64,000 nt of DNA from Centroberyx gerrardi (GCF_048128805.1 NC_136006.1:5871179-5935178); one strand, 5' to 3'; shown: positions 33,928 to 48,500, counted from the first letter of the stretch. A program made the numbers and translations. The notes: generated by a model from the sequence alone, not told the origin.

Positions 33928-36900
33928 ATGGCGGCTACGTCTGTTTTCCAGAGGGTGAGAACAGGCTCCAAAATAGGCGCTCAGTATGACCAAGAAGGCA
34001 ACCTCATTCAGGTAAAGAGCTTTTGATTTGTTTTTTAACCTTGTGGCAAGGCAGTCGCTATAAAATGGCGCAGAAATATGTGCAAATAACACGTAACGTC
34101 GGTATGTAAACACTGCCGGGAGCTGGGTTAGCTCGAGCTCGAGACTGACAAACAAGCTAACGGTTCAGTGAGAGTTAACTGACATTTCAAACGTAAAACA
34201 TCTCAATATTAAGCTGAAGAGCATTTATTTGGGAAAAGATATGCGCTGACGAAGGTCTGATAGCAGGCTGGAATGTCTCCACTGCACCTTTTTGCACTTT
34301 AACGTTACTACATAATAAACATCAAACTAAGGATCATAATCTTGTGAAAACTTAGATTTTTCATCTCCCATTACATACTATAATCATAAAACACACAACA
34401 TGTCCATGGTTTCTTTTCTGTTCCTGTTTGCAAAATGTCAGCTTGACAAGTTGTTTGTTTCTTGTTGATTTATAGCTACTTTTTATTGTGATACTTTGTT
34501 GATCCCCCTTAGATAGATTCATATATCGGTTCGCTAATATACTAGGCCGATATTGGGCTTTTATTCAGTGTAGGATATCAGCCAGTCAATGTCATCCACT
34601 ATCATGATGGAGGTTCCTCCCTGACCACAGCTACAGACATGACATTTTATTTTCTTTGCATGATTTATGTATTCCTAATTGTTCAATGATGATCTTTCTT
34701 AATTCGTTTTTTATTTAAAGGTCTAACGTATCGCAGAGTTAGTTTCCTCTACTATTGAATAGGTGTGGTGTGTCTCCCTGCCTTAATAAGCTGCTAACCC
34801 TAACAAATGTCATTAGTTTTAGTGTCCCATGATGGTCTAAATGCTGTTTCAGAGGCTTTTCCACCCTGACGAGAATAAAATCTGGGTGATTTACAATTAC
34901 TTGGAATTTTTTTGTGCTGAAAATGGAAAAAATAATAAATATATTGAATATTGGCATAAAATATCAGCTATCGGCAGCTGCAGGATCGGTATCGGCGTTC
35001 AAAAACCCATATCAGTTGAACCCTGCTTGCCTCCCTCCTGAGAGGTCAGAGGTCAGCTACAGAGCAGCACCTCTGCAGCTGGTAGGGATTCAGTGTCTGG
35101 CTCAAGGACACTTCAGCAGGGCGGATGGGGATGGCAGCTGACGAGGCTTGAATTGAAGTTGTCTGGTAGAAGTACGATCCCTTCAACAACTTAGAGCGTG
35201 TTGGTTTCCTGAAGAGCTGCAGATTAAAGTGTGTGTGTTTTGTCTTGCAGGTGGAAACACGAGAAGATGAAGAGCAGAGCGTCAAGCTGGCCGAAATCTT
35301 GGAGCTTCTGCTGGCGGCCGGATACTTCAGAGCCAGAATCAAAGGGCTGTCTCCTTTTGACAAGGTACACACAGGCTTGGAAAAAAGGAAGGACGAAAAT
35401 ACTTAAAAAGCCTTTATTGTAGTTGCTAAATCATTAAAAAAGCCGACATGTTTCGACCACTGTAAGAAGACCTACAGTGGTCGAAACATGTTGGCTTTTT
35501 TAATGATTTAGCCACTACAATAAAGGCTTTTTAAGTATTTTCTTCCTTGTGGTTATATTTTTATATTTGGAGTGCCTGGACTGTCCTTTTGTTTGTACAC
35601 ACAGGCTTGTCTGCAAGGCTGGAAGAAACTAATTACATTCACTCACGTTACTGTAATTGAGTAGCTCTTTTGTGTACTTGTAGGCTACTTGTGTGAGTAT
35701 TTTAAAATCAGTAAGTGTGTTTAAGTGTGTTTTTACTGAGGCATTGCACTAAGCTACATTTTAAATCACATCCATTATAAAGTACAGTTTTTCTGGCTCT
35801 CCAGCTGCAACAGAAACTGGATAATCGTAAATTCAGTTGTGGAGCAATTCACAGTGAGAAAAGGAATCTGGCTTTACTTTGTTTGTGCACTTTATTTTTT
35901 TGGAATTTCCAAATTTTCCAGTTAAAAGAATCTAGTTTGACCTCTGTCCTCTCGTCCTTTTAGAATCACATGGCAAAGATCACAGCTAACAATGTTCTCT
36001 TTTCTAAAAAGTAACAGTAACTTTTACTCTGAGGACATTTTAAATGAGACACTTTTTAGGTTTACTTAAGTAGATTTTTACACCACAACTTTTACTTCTA
36101 CTTAAGTGAAATATCAGCAGGAGTGTTAGTACTTCTACTAGAGTTGGACACTCTAGTCCTCTGGCGTCACTCAGCTCGCTCCCTCTGCCTCTCCTCCTCA
36201 GGTGGTTGGTGGGATGACCTGGTGCATCACAACGTGTAACTTTGACATCGACGTGGATCTTCTGTTCCAGGAAAACTCCACTATCGGCCAGAAAATGTAA
36301 GCGGCTGTCAAGCAGTGTGACGGAGCTTCAGTTAATCTAGAGCTCAGATCTGATGTACGGCAACAACTGGGTGTTTAGAAAGCTGATTTGGTCAGATTTA
36401 CCTTTCAGGAGATTAGTGAATTTTAGAGCAGTTTCAGGTTGTGCCAGGTAGATGAAAATGGCCTGGACCATGCCACATATTTATCAAGCTTCTTAAAGCA
36501 GTAGTACTTTTTCTTTTTTCTTTTGTGCATTTGTTGCCGGTATTTTACAGTAGAGAGAGACAGTAAAGATTGGAAGAGAGAAGAGGGATGACATGTAGCA
36601 AAGGTCCTAAGCTGAATTTGTCTGAGCCACCAGGAACCCCAACACTAGTAAAACTTGTTGCTTATTCAACTACTACAGAAATTACATTCTTGAAAAAGAG
36701 TGGGCAGTCCTCCCACCTTTTTGTTTTTTTTTATTCTTTATTTAGACAGTTGGAAAGCAGAGAGGGAAACAGAGAAAAGAAATCTGTGGCAGGAGTCAGT
36801 CCTGGGCCAGTGGGACACAAATCTTCATCAGAAACTTAAACACTTGACAGGGTTTTTGTAAACTTCAACTGGTTAAGAAATGCCTGACATCTTTTCATGA

Positions 36901-39279
36901 AACATCAATAGTAAAATTGACCTACTGATTCCCAAAATGTGACCAAACCACATGCATCAAGAACAAAATGGCTGAATAATAACGCTGAATTTGTTACCTC
37001 AGGTTTCATTGGTTTTAACTTTTGACCTCACCTTGTACATACAGGTTGGTCATGTGATAAACTGACCAGTTAACGATTCACAAGAACCACCTGAACGCAG
37101 CTTAAATCCCCTGACTGCCTGATTCATATGGACTTAAAAGGCCAAAGTGATGCTCCATCTTAACTTTGAAAGGCTTGATCCGCTCAGTGACGAATCCTTC
37201 ATGTCTTCCTGCAGAGCTCTCACAGAGAAAATAGTTTCTGTTCTGCCGAAGATGAAGTGTCCTCATCGCCTGGAGCCCCATCAGATCCAAGGGCTGGACT
37301 TCATCCACATCTTTCCAGTCATACAGGTGACAATTTGTCAAAAACCAGCCAGCTAGTTTTTCACCACTTTATTTTTTCTTGTTTATGGGTGGTTGAGTCT
37401 TTAATCTTCTGCATTGTGTGGCCTTTTATGAATGTTTACTGCTATAAAAAAAAACACTTGCACATTTCATATACTTGGTGAATAAAAGTAATTAATCATA
37501 TGCATTCTGCTTCTGATTTATCTGTCACGTAATTTGTTACCTCTGCTAATGAAATTAGAGGGAGGGATTTTGTTTTCATCCCTGCTTTTATCTCAGAAAG
37601 TAACCAGAACAAGAACAGATTTGGGTGAAATCTGTTGGGCAGATTGTCTTTGGCCCAAGGATCAGCCGATTAGATTTTGGTTGTGATCCGGATCTGGGAT
37701 TTCCGCTATTAGACAATTTTCAATTTTAGCCGTAACTATTGCGCTTTGTTCATGTGCTGCTGGGAAAGTCTTACATCTAAGACTTCTTAAACTAAACTTC
37801 ACATGCTATTTTGTTGGGAAATCAAACCTGGAAGACAAACGATAAACAAATAATAAACAGACTGCAAGAATTGTTCAGCGTTGGCAGAGGTTTACGCTCC
37901 ACCGAGTAACTTCTAGTTTGTTCTTGTGTTTGATCCGTTGTGTGTTGTGTTTCCTGCCAGTGGCTGGTGAAGCGAGCCATAGAGACCAGAGAGGAGATGG
38001 GCGACTATGTGAGAGCCTACTCCGTATCTCAGTTCCAGAAGACACACAGCTTCCCAGAGGTAACATTCAGGCTCAACTTAGCTGTCATTTACAATTTAAA
38101 AAAAAAAAAAAAAAAGAAAATCAACACCAGGTTCCCTCAACCGGCTGGATCTTTGCCACAGGGCCTCCTTGGTATACTGTGATGATGCTGCCACCTAGAG
38201 GCATTTGCAGGAGATTTTCATAGCTCAATTTTGTAACCCAGAAAAATTTGAATTTGTCACTTGTGAAAGCACATTGAGAGCAGAGCAAGAAACATCACCT
38301 TTTCATCGACTGGCCACAGTAGGATTCCAGTGCACAAGCCACTTTCACTGTTCTTCCAGACAAATGTGATTTTCAGAAGGGAGAACAACGTCCAGATCAT
38401 GGACTTATAGAGAACTCACTTTGTTTTTCACTTCTTTGAGACTTCTATTTTTCTCAGATCATGTTCACACCAAGCATGTTCAGAGCGGTTTATTCAAACT
38501 CTGGAGTGTTTACTTTTTTAGCTTGGTTCATTTGGCAGGGGGGAACAATGACATTTGCAGTTATTTGCACCAAATAACGGCACAGTGATGCTCATATTCA
38601 TCTGTTTCTTCATGTGTTCTGAACTAGTTCAAGTTCATCATGCTTAACTAAAGTTACAGAGACTGGAATCAGATATGTAGAAATATCTCAATCCTTACAG
38701 TAATATACCAGTATTTGGGTAATGGCTGGTAGTAATGTGGCACCTTGGTTGTTTAACATATAAGACAAAGAGTTATTAGGCGTGTTCAGTCTTACTGTAA
38801 ACTGTCAAACTATATTTCAAATCAGAACTAGTCTTTACATCTGTTGTGAAACCCTCCGGTCTAGGATGAAGAGTTTCTCCAGAGGAAGGACAAGGCGGTC
38901 GGAGCGGTTCTGGATTTGTCGGTGAGTTGAAAAATCATCACAGGATCACACAAATTAAATGAATTACATCACCACTTAATTGGCAAAGCAAAATCTCAAT
39001 ATCAAATACTACTAATTAGAATACTTATGGAAATGTCTGCCTACTCACCAACAATAAGAACAAACAAAGTGTTTTCCCACTCTTTCGTGTTCCTGGTGTT
39101 TCAGACTGATCAGTCACTATAAATCCCACAGCCTGAGTAACTGCTTGACTGTGCATGTTAACAGGAAGTGTACAAACCCCAGAGGAAGTACAGGAGGCAG
39201 ACGGAGGCAGGAGAGCTGCTGGACGAGGAGTCCAGGGTTCACTCTACACTGCTGGAGTACGGCAGGTGAGATCTCACAT

Positions 39280-39376
<97 letters not shown>

Positions 39377-39548
39377 CAAAAGTCAGTCTCTCCCTCTCTC
39401 TACCTCTCTTTCCCTTTCTCTCTCTGTATATCTCTCTCTCTTTCACTATTGCTTTAGTTGTAGCTCTCTCTAGCTTCCACTCTCATGTTGTCTCACTCTT
39501 TTACTTGTACTCTTTCTTTACCTCTGCCTCACTCTCATGCTTTCCCCT

Positions 39549-39581
<33 letters not shown>

Positions 39582-42500
39582 TTCTCTCTCTACCTCTCTT
39601 TCCCCCTCTATTGCTCTCCTCTTCTCTCTTTCTCTCTCTCTACCAAAAGTCAGTCTCTCTCTCTCTCTACCTCTCTTTCCCTTTCTCTCTCTGTATATCT
39701 CTCTCTAGCTCTCTCTCTCTCTACCTCTCTTTCCCTCTCCCTAAGGCTGTCCCCTTCTCTCTCTCTCTCTCTCTCTACCTCTCTTTCCCTTTCTCTCTCT
39801 GTATATCTCTCTCTAGCTCTCTCTCTTATTTCTTGTCTCATTTCTTAATTTTCCCTCCATCTCATCTCTCTCTCTCCTGCCACCCAAAACCATTTTCCTT
39901 TTGTCTCTCACACAGAAATAACACAATTTAAAGGAAGGGTTGTTTTCCTTTCTTTTCGCTTTTCTTTTGGAAAGCTACACTTGTGAATCCTCACTTTCCC
40001 TACCTTCACCTGTAGTTTGTAGTTGTGTGATCTGATCCATGGAGTCGATCCATCTCACGTTCAGTTTCCCGTCTCTTTCTCGTCATTCTCTCATCCTCAT
40101 CATCCTTCTCCATCTGTGTAATAGAATGTCAGATTACCTCCTGTAAGTATCAACGTGTGAAGTGTTTTTCTCTGTAAGCGCTGCTGCTCACACCGGTGTG
40201 TTTTGTGGTTGAACATGCAGGGTGGAGAATGCAAACCGCTCACATGCTGTGTGCATGACAGCTGTAAACTACGGGGCTGCTTTGATTTCGCTTTTATTGT
40301 TTTTATTTTGGATGGAATTCCTCAGAACAGACTGCTGTGAAATCGTAGTCGGACAGTGAGATGATGATTTAAAAACTGTTTATCTTCATTTTGGGTTATT
40401 ATTTTATGTGCTGATATTCTCATGTGGCATGGTATAATTGAAATGTTTTTGTTATTTTTGGTGAAAGTTGATGCCGAGTTAGTTTCCACTGCCTTCGTTC
40501 TGTTTCAGGTGCTCATGAATGTTTTTTTCTTCTCATTTCTGTTCCCTCCAGGCGATATGGATTCAGCAAGCAGTCTAAACAAGACAAAGTAGGTGTTGCT
40601 GAAAGGTTGTTTTGCACTTTTCAGCTGTCAGAATTTACAGGGAATGATCTGGTTTCCTTGGATGAAAGAGTTTTCTATTACAATTAAGTAATTTGATGCT
40701 GCTATGTATCATTAAGAAAAGGATTGTCTGCATTATTAATGCCAGAAAATGCAGGATAAATGCCTGAAAGGAGACTTCCTCAAAGACTACCATACAGACA
40801 ACTAAATATTCTCCATGACAAATATTCTGTTTAATGGCATCGTAAAGTAATTAATAAATATATGGTATGGTAAGTTACAGGCTAATGATTTGATGTTTAT
40901 ATAGTAACAAACATCTTGTAAATTCGGCCTTAAATACAGAGAGTGGGTTAACAGAGAGCATTTGATTCTCTTTTATCAATTATTAGGCCTATAAGATGCT
41001 GTATGTTCATCTCAGTTTTATTCAAAGCTTTTGCGAGAATATAAAATTCATGATGAAAGGAACTTTTTCTGCTTTTGCCTTTGCTTCTTACTTAGTGTGT
41101 TTTAAAGGGAAAATGCACTCGAATTCAGGATGCAAGTGTGATTCTAATCATCTGCTTTATGTTTTCAGTTTAATATCCGAGTAGACTAAGAAGTCCAGAT
41201 TAATAGTTTGATTTGACCTTTTCTTTGTATCTGTTCTAGTATTTTCTGCTCCTCAAACTTCCTGCGTTCTCTTCCTCAGGCGGACGAGCGGAAAGCCTCA
41301 TTGGCTGGCGGCTCTCAGGCCACGCCCACCGGGATGACGGAGGTGTCGGAGGAAGAAGACCTGCAGGCAGCGGAGGAGGTGAGCGCTTTACTGAACCAAT
41401 ATGCCAAGTACCTTACACATGACAGAAGAAGAAAGAAATACAATAAAAATGTAGCCTAGCAGATATGAGAGCAGGAGAAGAGAGAAGAAAGAATATTAAA
41501 GGTAGATTTTTTTTTTTTTTAATATAAACAGCACCAACCAGACAGAACCAATACCTTTATTGTTGTTGCTGTTGTAAGAAAAATGTAAAAAAAGATAACA
41601 GTAATAACTTATCATGTAATGATGTACTAGCAATAGTACTTTACTTATGAATCAGATATAAAGTTTGAACGAATGTCATTGTTAATCATGTACTACTCAG
41701 TTACAACTATTTAAAGTATGACAAGTACCTCATTGTTATTTAATTAATCATTAACTCATATTTAGGTGGAGTAATCCATAAAAACTTCTTAGACTTTAAA
41801 TACTGTTATTATTTGATTTTTATCAAGCAAGTAGCAGTTTGTAGTTGAGTTTTAGTTGAAATAATGTTAATTAACGGTTGTTGTTTTTTCCCCTCAGATG
41901 CGCATTAAAACCCTGATGACCAACATGGCCGCCATGGCAACTGAGGAGGTAGAGAAGTCTCTCAGCTTTAGACTGTTTAGTACTGAATCGCCACATTACG
42001 CCCTGCTGGTCTGTCTGTCCGTCCTCTTTCTCTCACCTAAATTGCTGCACTAAAATGCTTTTGCCTCAAAGTTTGATGAGTTATTTTATTCACAGGGAGG
42101 TTTAATAATTGATTAAGGTGGACTGTTAGTTGTGTTTTGTTGAAAACGTCCCGGTTGTGACTGATTTGTCTTCCTGCAGGGGAAGCTGACAGCGAGTGCG
42201 GTGGGCCAGATAGTGGGTCTGCAGTCTGAGGAGATCAAGCAGATCGCCTCAGAGTACGCTGAGAAGGTGAGCAACATTAAGACATCAAGAAACATCAAGA
42301 AATTGTGATGTTATTGTGGAGGATGTGGGTAAAATACAGCCTATACATCTTGAGTCAAAAATAGTACTTATGAGAGATGCTCTTGTCATCCTTTATTTTT
42401 TAAAGGGTCACTGAATTATCTAATGAGTGTTTTTCAAATTATTTTTGCCATCCAATCAGACTGAATTTTGTCTTTAAGTTCTAATTAATTGTATACTTGT

Positions 42501-45500
42501 GCAGTATAAATAAATAAAAGTAACATTGTAATGCCTCCCATGTGTCTCCACAGCAGTCTGAGCTGTCAGCAGAGGACCGTCCGGAGCGCTACGGCCCGCT
42601 GCAGCAGCACCGCAGGACCGTCGCCTCGCTCAACAAACAGATCCAGCAGAAGACCAAACAGCTGGAGGAGGTCGGCACTGCAGTGAACTTCACTATAAAA
42701 CACTTTCACACGTGTCATTTTGTGTCCTCCACTGTATTAAACCCTTAATTAGAGTCAGAGTCACTTTGATCGCCAAGCACAATAAATTTACAGGAGTCTT
42801 TGTGTCATTGGTGCAGAGACCAATAGACAACTTGCAGAATAACACATACATACTGGCACACAGTATAGGGAGCACAGGACCTCACATACAGTACAAAACA
42901 TACAATAGACAGTACACAATACATACTACTCTACATATACAGTCAGCATTCAATAGCTTACTACATAGGACACAAAATGGCCCTCATAAAATGACTGCCA
43001 TGACGTCATGTGGAGGCCAGATCTCCAGTATACTGTAATATTAGAAATGGCATGTTACAACTGAGTTGCGTGAAATGGTGTAAAGTAGATGTTGCCACTA
43101 TAGAAATCCATCTTTGTACATGTACATCACTTTTGAATATGTTACAGTATAAGGCAAAAATATCAACCATGCTTCAAGTGACATCAGATATTGGAAACCA
43201 TTTAGAAATAAGTTTTAACCAGGTTTTGTACTCTGTATTATTCTTTCTTATAGCTAATGGAGTTGAAAAATTAATCAGAGGAAGCATATTCTGTAGAGGG
43301 AAAGGTTTTTTTTATTTAACCACCATAAAACTATGATTAAATGAGCTATTGTAGCTGGTAGGGATGCAGTGTTTTGCTCATGGACACTTCAGCAGGGCAG
43401 ATGCGGAGTTGCAGACATGGGGGGCTTGAACCTGGGTCTTCAGGTTGAAGGACAGTCTCCTAACTCACTCACTGGCTGTTATGAATCACAGAGGAAAAGT
43501 TGTCATACCAAAATGTCAGAAACAGTACACACAAGCACAAGAAACGACAGCAGCAGCGGTCATAGATGCGATTAACCGTCATTAAAGAACTGTGTTTCCC
43601 TCTGGGTTTACAGCTTCAAGCCAAACATACGGAGGTGAAGACGGGATGTGAGGAGGCCAAGAGGAAACTGACGGAGGTAAAACACTGCAGCACCTGGATC
43701 CAGCTGAGAGGCATTTTTACATTGCCAGACACTTTCAAAAGTAAACAACTTCATATGAAAGACTGGCATTGGGAGTTTATGTGAGCAGTTGAGAATTCAG
43801 GTGCCAGGACGGCTGTAGATGTGTTTGAGGCAATAAAATTAATTGAATCGTACATAGTTACATCATTTGTCATTTTGCTAGCTGATATTTGCCATGGATT
43901 TTGAGATTTCATACTTTTCTGTTAGATTTACTGTCAGGCTCCAAAATTAGGTATCACTATTTGAAAAAAACACAGTGAACATCAAGAAACATTTATTTTC
44001 GAAGATTGATATATAGCTTTTTGGAATAAATCCCTTTTATATATTGTTTCTTGAGGGACAATGGCAAAGTTTGTTTTCCTTCACCATGACTTTGAACATT
44101 TTGATTTGCGTAAGTTCTCTAACCAGAAGAATCTGGAGTGAGATCTTCACATGTGTTTATGCTTCCAGGCCACAGAGCGCTCAGAGAAAGTGGAGAAAGA
44201 GCTGCGGTCTCTGGAGGAAGTGGAGTCTCAAACTGACAGCAGGTGAATCCACTTTGACTTCTTCAAGTCCTTTAACAGAGTCTTTGTGGTAGCTGGTAGC
44301 TTTTGGTAATAACTGCCTAGTAACCAATTCTGCCGGAAGTTATGACCAACCTTATTCTTCTCATTTATTCCTTATATCCCACTAAATCTCCAGTGCAATG
44401 ATTTCAACCCAGAGAAAGTTTGATGTTGATTTCTAACACAATGAGCATCATTTTGTTCAGTTTTGGATGGTTAGATGGTACAAAGCCTGTAGGACTGAGA
44501 GAGCCGAACAGACAATATTTCTATTTTTGGGAACAAATATCCAGAGTTGGAACTTAGCTAGTTTGACAAGAAGCCGGCTGGGTATTGTCAGCCGATTAAC
44601 TATGCATACTGTCGACCAATCGGAGCATTCATTAAAACCTGGGTGTACCTGACATCATTTACACCAGGAAGTATAAATCTGTTTGATTCTGTCGACAACC
44701 AGAGGGAGCGTTTTTCAAATTTCCACAATGCTGACCGTGAGAAATGCAATTCTCATTGCACTGGACCTTTTTAAAGTTGGTTGGGAGTGTCTAGAGGAGT
44801 TTTTGTTCCAAAACAGAGTATGGGCTGTAAAGTGAGTTTTCACATGTCACATTCAGTCACTGGTATTGATCAAAAACCCTATCAAATCAGATGCAGGCAG
44901 ATGTATCATGGCCATTTTGTAGTAAAAAAACAGTAAAACCCTTACTTATTGCCCCTTTAGTTGTTTTAAAGGAATTTTAGAACACAGAATGGCCATTTTA
45001 CACACAGTGCAATTACAAATTTTACTTCAATATAACCTGAGACACATACAGTACATGTACACATTTCACCAGAGGGGTCAAAGTGCAGGGTCTTCTGCCC
45101 TTGGAGCATTTAGGAGTTCAGTGTCTTGCTCATGGACACTTCAGCAGGGGTTGGCTGTTGATAAAGGTGGACCTTTCAGTGATGGGACGGTCTCTCTAAC
45201 CGGTCTCTCTAATGTTTCTGTGTGTTGTTTGACAGCTTATTGGAGAAGCTGAGGGCGCTGGTAGGGATGAACGAGAACCTGAAGCACCAAGAGCAGGAGT
45301 TCCGTACACACTGTAGAGTGAGTAGATCTACCCACATGGTTTTATTTCACACCCTGTTTACTGAGTGTTTCCTTTATCGCAGTGTCTCTCAATCTATGGG
45401 TCGGGACCCAAAATGGGTGGTGGGCCTTCTGGTTGGTCCCTGTATGACAAGTGAACTAGTATGTTTCAGTGAGCCTGCATCCAAGAGTGAGGCTTAGTTT

Positions 45501-48500
45501 ACTCCAATTTGGGTCCCTAGTCTGAAAATGTATAAGGCTGCGATCACACCTACAGTTTGTTTTCTCTGGTCCGGACCAGAGTGGAAAAGTTTCGTTTGTT
45601 GCATTTTTGTATTTGTTTTTTTTTAGTTTCACACTGTCCAATTACAAGTGAACCAGGGCTTGTAAACAAAAGTCACATGACTTACAAGTAGCTTGTTTAT
45701 TGGACAAAGTTTTGGGACCTGTCCTCCTGCCAGGTTAGAGATTTTGGCAGTGGGAGGAATCAAAACAAATCAGATTCCAGTTCCTGTAACTTCAGCTAAC
45801 ATGATGGACTTGTCTGTCTCTTCTTCTCTGGTGTTCAAACCAGTTAAGAACACATGAAGAAATAGCTGAACGAGAGCATCAGTCCAGACTTCATTTTGAA
45901 TTGTCATTGTCAATCATTTTTGAAATGTGTTGCAACACTGGTCGCTGGTAGCACCGTCCTCCTTTGTCCAGCAGTTAAAAATGTGAGCAAGGCTCCACAG
46001 GCCAGAAAATTAGTTTTAAAGGCAGAAATCTCAGGACCTGGTGAAGAGATTGTTGTGCCATTAATATTGATCAACAGCTGTATCAACTCCAGCAGTTATA
46101 TTATGGTCATTTTGTGCTATGGGGCAGAAAAACCTTACTTATTGCCCCTTTAATGTGTGGTTGATGTGTGTAGGAGGAGATGGCCCGTCTGCAGCAGAAC
46201 ATTGAGGATTTGAAGATGGCATCAGGAGACAATACAGAGGAGGAGAAGGTACAAGTCCAGTTATAACTATATCCACTTATAACATCCTATATATATATAT
46301 ATATATGTAACCACTTGTCTAATCAAGACTTTAGTTTGATTTTATCTTTTAACATCAAGCCTCATGTCCTTAAAAATACAGTTAGCTTTTTTAATGGCAG
46401 CGTTGAGTTTTTTGTAAAGAAAAACTAAATTAAAGAAAAAAGAAATGCATGAAACTCAACTATACCTTCCTTGATCAAGTAGCATTTGTACATAATTCTT
46501 TTAGCTTGTTTTCCCTTGCTTGACATACAGGATGGGTGGGGTTTCACAAGTAGGAAAATTCAGTGAGTGCCAGAAGGTTAAACAATCACAGAAAAGTCTT
46601 TGAAAGTCAAATTAGTATAATTTTCTGTGATTGACAACCTAACTGACACTGTGTGAATTATCAGATATGTTAACCCCATCCTTCTGGTACTTGAAGGAGA
46701 CGAAAACAAATGCTCAGATTTATTTTTGAATGCTACTCCACCAAAGTCAGATCTGTTTGTACTCTTTCTATTCCTAATTTCTACCTCTGTTTGTTTTTTC
46801 TCAGGAGAGGAACCAGCTGATAGATAAACAGTACAACACAGACAGAGAGAAACTGCAGAAGATCCGTCTGCTCATGGTAATAATGACTTAACACAACAGT
46901 TAGATTAGATGAGATGAAACTCCAGTGATCTCTGTGGGGAAATGAGGTCGTCCCAGCAGCGGAAAATAGGCTGTAGATAAGAATGAGACAAATAGAGAGT
47001 ACTGAAAATAATACAACAAATCAGCAAGAAACCGCTTCTTCACTGACAGATTTACAGGCTAGCTAATCATATTATCAGGTTCGACCGATGGGGACAATAG
47101 TTTGTGCAGATATTCAATAATTTTGTAGATTTTACCATTTTCATACTAAACAATATTCAGTGTTTTCTTCTTGTCAGGGTGGAAAAGCCTCTGAAACAGC
47201 ATTTAGACCATCATGGGACACTAAAACTCTCCACTGAAACCCAGACTAATGAAATGTTGTTAGGTGGGTTAGCAGCTCTTTAAGTGGAAGGGAAACTCTG
47301 GGATACATTAGGCCTTCAATGAAGAAAAAACGAAAAAAACGAAACAGAATTGAACAGTTAAATTAATAAATAGAATGTGCAAAGAAGATCAAATTTCATT
47401 GCAGGTTTGACTGGATGATATTCGATATCAGTGTAACGCTAGTGCAGATGGACGAATATATATACAGAAATGTGTCCAGATGTATTGATCCAGATATGCA
47501 TTGTAAACTAGTGACATGATAAGATTTACAAATATATCTAAAACATGCAGATTTGCATTGTAAGCTAGCTATCATCTTGTAAAATGTATAGATCTAGGTA
47601 ACATATATACAGAAGTGAGTCTGGATGTGCATTGTTACATACAGAGATGTGTGCAGAAATATGTCCCAGCTCATATACATTCACCATCTGGTTGGCGCTT
47701 TATTAAAAGAGCCTTACAGTTCCATGACTGTAATACATTCTTAGTTTGAATGGTCCCAGTGGGAAACGAACCCCTAACCCTGCATTAATAGCAGCTTGTT
47801 TTACCCACTCAGCTACAGGATTTAGTCATGAAGCTGTACATTTACACTGAAAGCTCTAGACCAGTGTTTAGATACAGAGTAAAGGGGAATACCATTTAAT
47901 TGCAGCATTTACATTAGCTTATTATGTGATAATGTGTTCAGTATCTTGCGTTAAATTGCAGTGCTATTGTTATGAATGCAGCTTCAATCTAATAGTGACC
48001 GTATGCATTTGGGCAATGTGGACAGTGTAAATTTCTACCTGTGAACAACAGAGTGCTGCTGCTGACTTGACACTGTTTAACTATTTTGTCAAGGGCCGCA
48101 TTAGAAAACCTCATGTCTCCAATTTTGGTGATTTTCGTGTTTTAATTTCATTTGAAGGATTACATTGCCTTTTATGGGTGGAGACAATTCTACAACCTTT
48201 GGGCTTTTAAAACCCTTTTAAACCCCACTGGATTAACTCAAAAATCATGTTTCTGTTCATTCCTGAAAAGTTTTAGAGATGGAGATTTTTACCTGAAAGT
48301 GACAATATGTCATTTGATGGACATTTTTATCCAAAGCGCCTTACAGTATCATGGGTGTATACAATTTTAGCATTAGTTGCCCCAGGTGGGAAACAAACCC
48401 CTAACCCTGGCAGTGTGAGCGCCTTGTTCTACCAGCTGAGCTGCACAGGACTGTTTTGAGTTACACCAGATGTTCCTTGGTTTTCTCCCAGGCTCGGAGG

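Noticed and set aside
39117-39931. Leu/Ser-repeat and Arg/Glu-repeat frames up to 187 codons
   Set aside because: Translation of the CT microsatellite and minisatellite in ccdc93 intron 7.
48312-48452. Possible tRNA gene on minus
   Set aside because: A and B boxes are only approximate and a SINE tail follows, so it is a tRNA-derived SINE.
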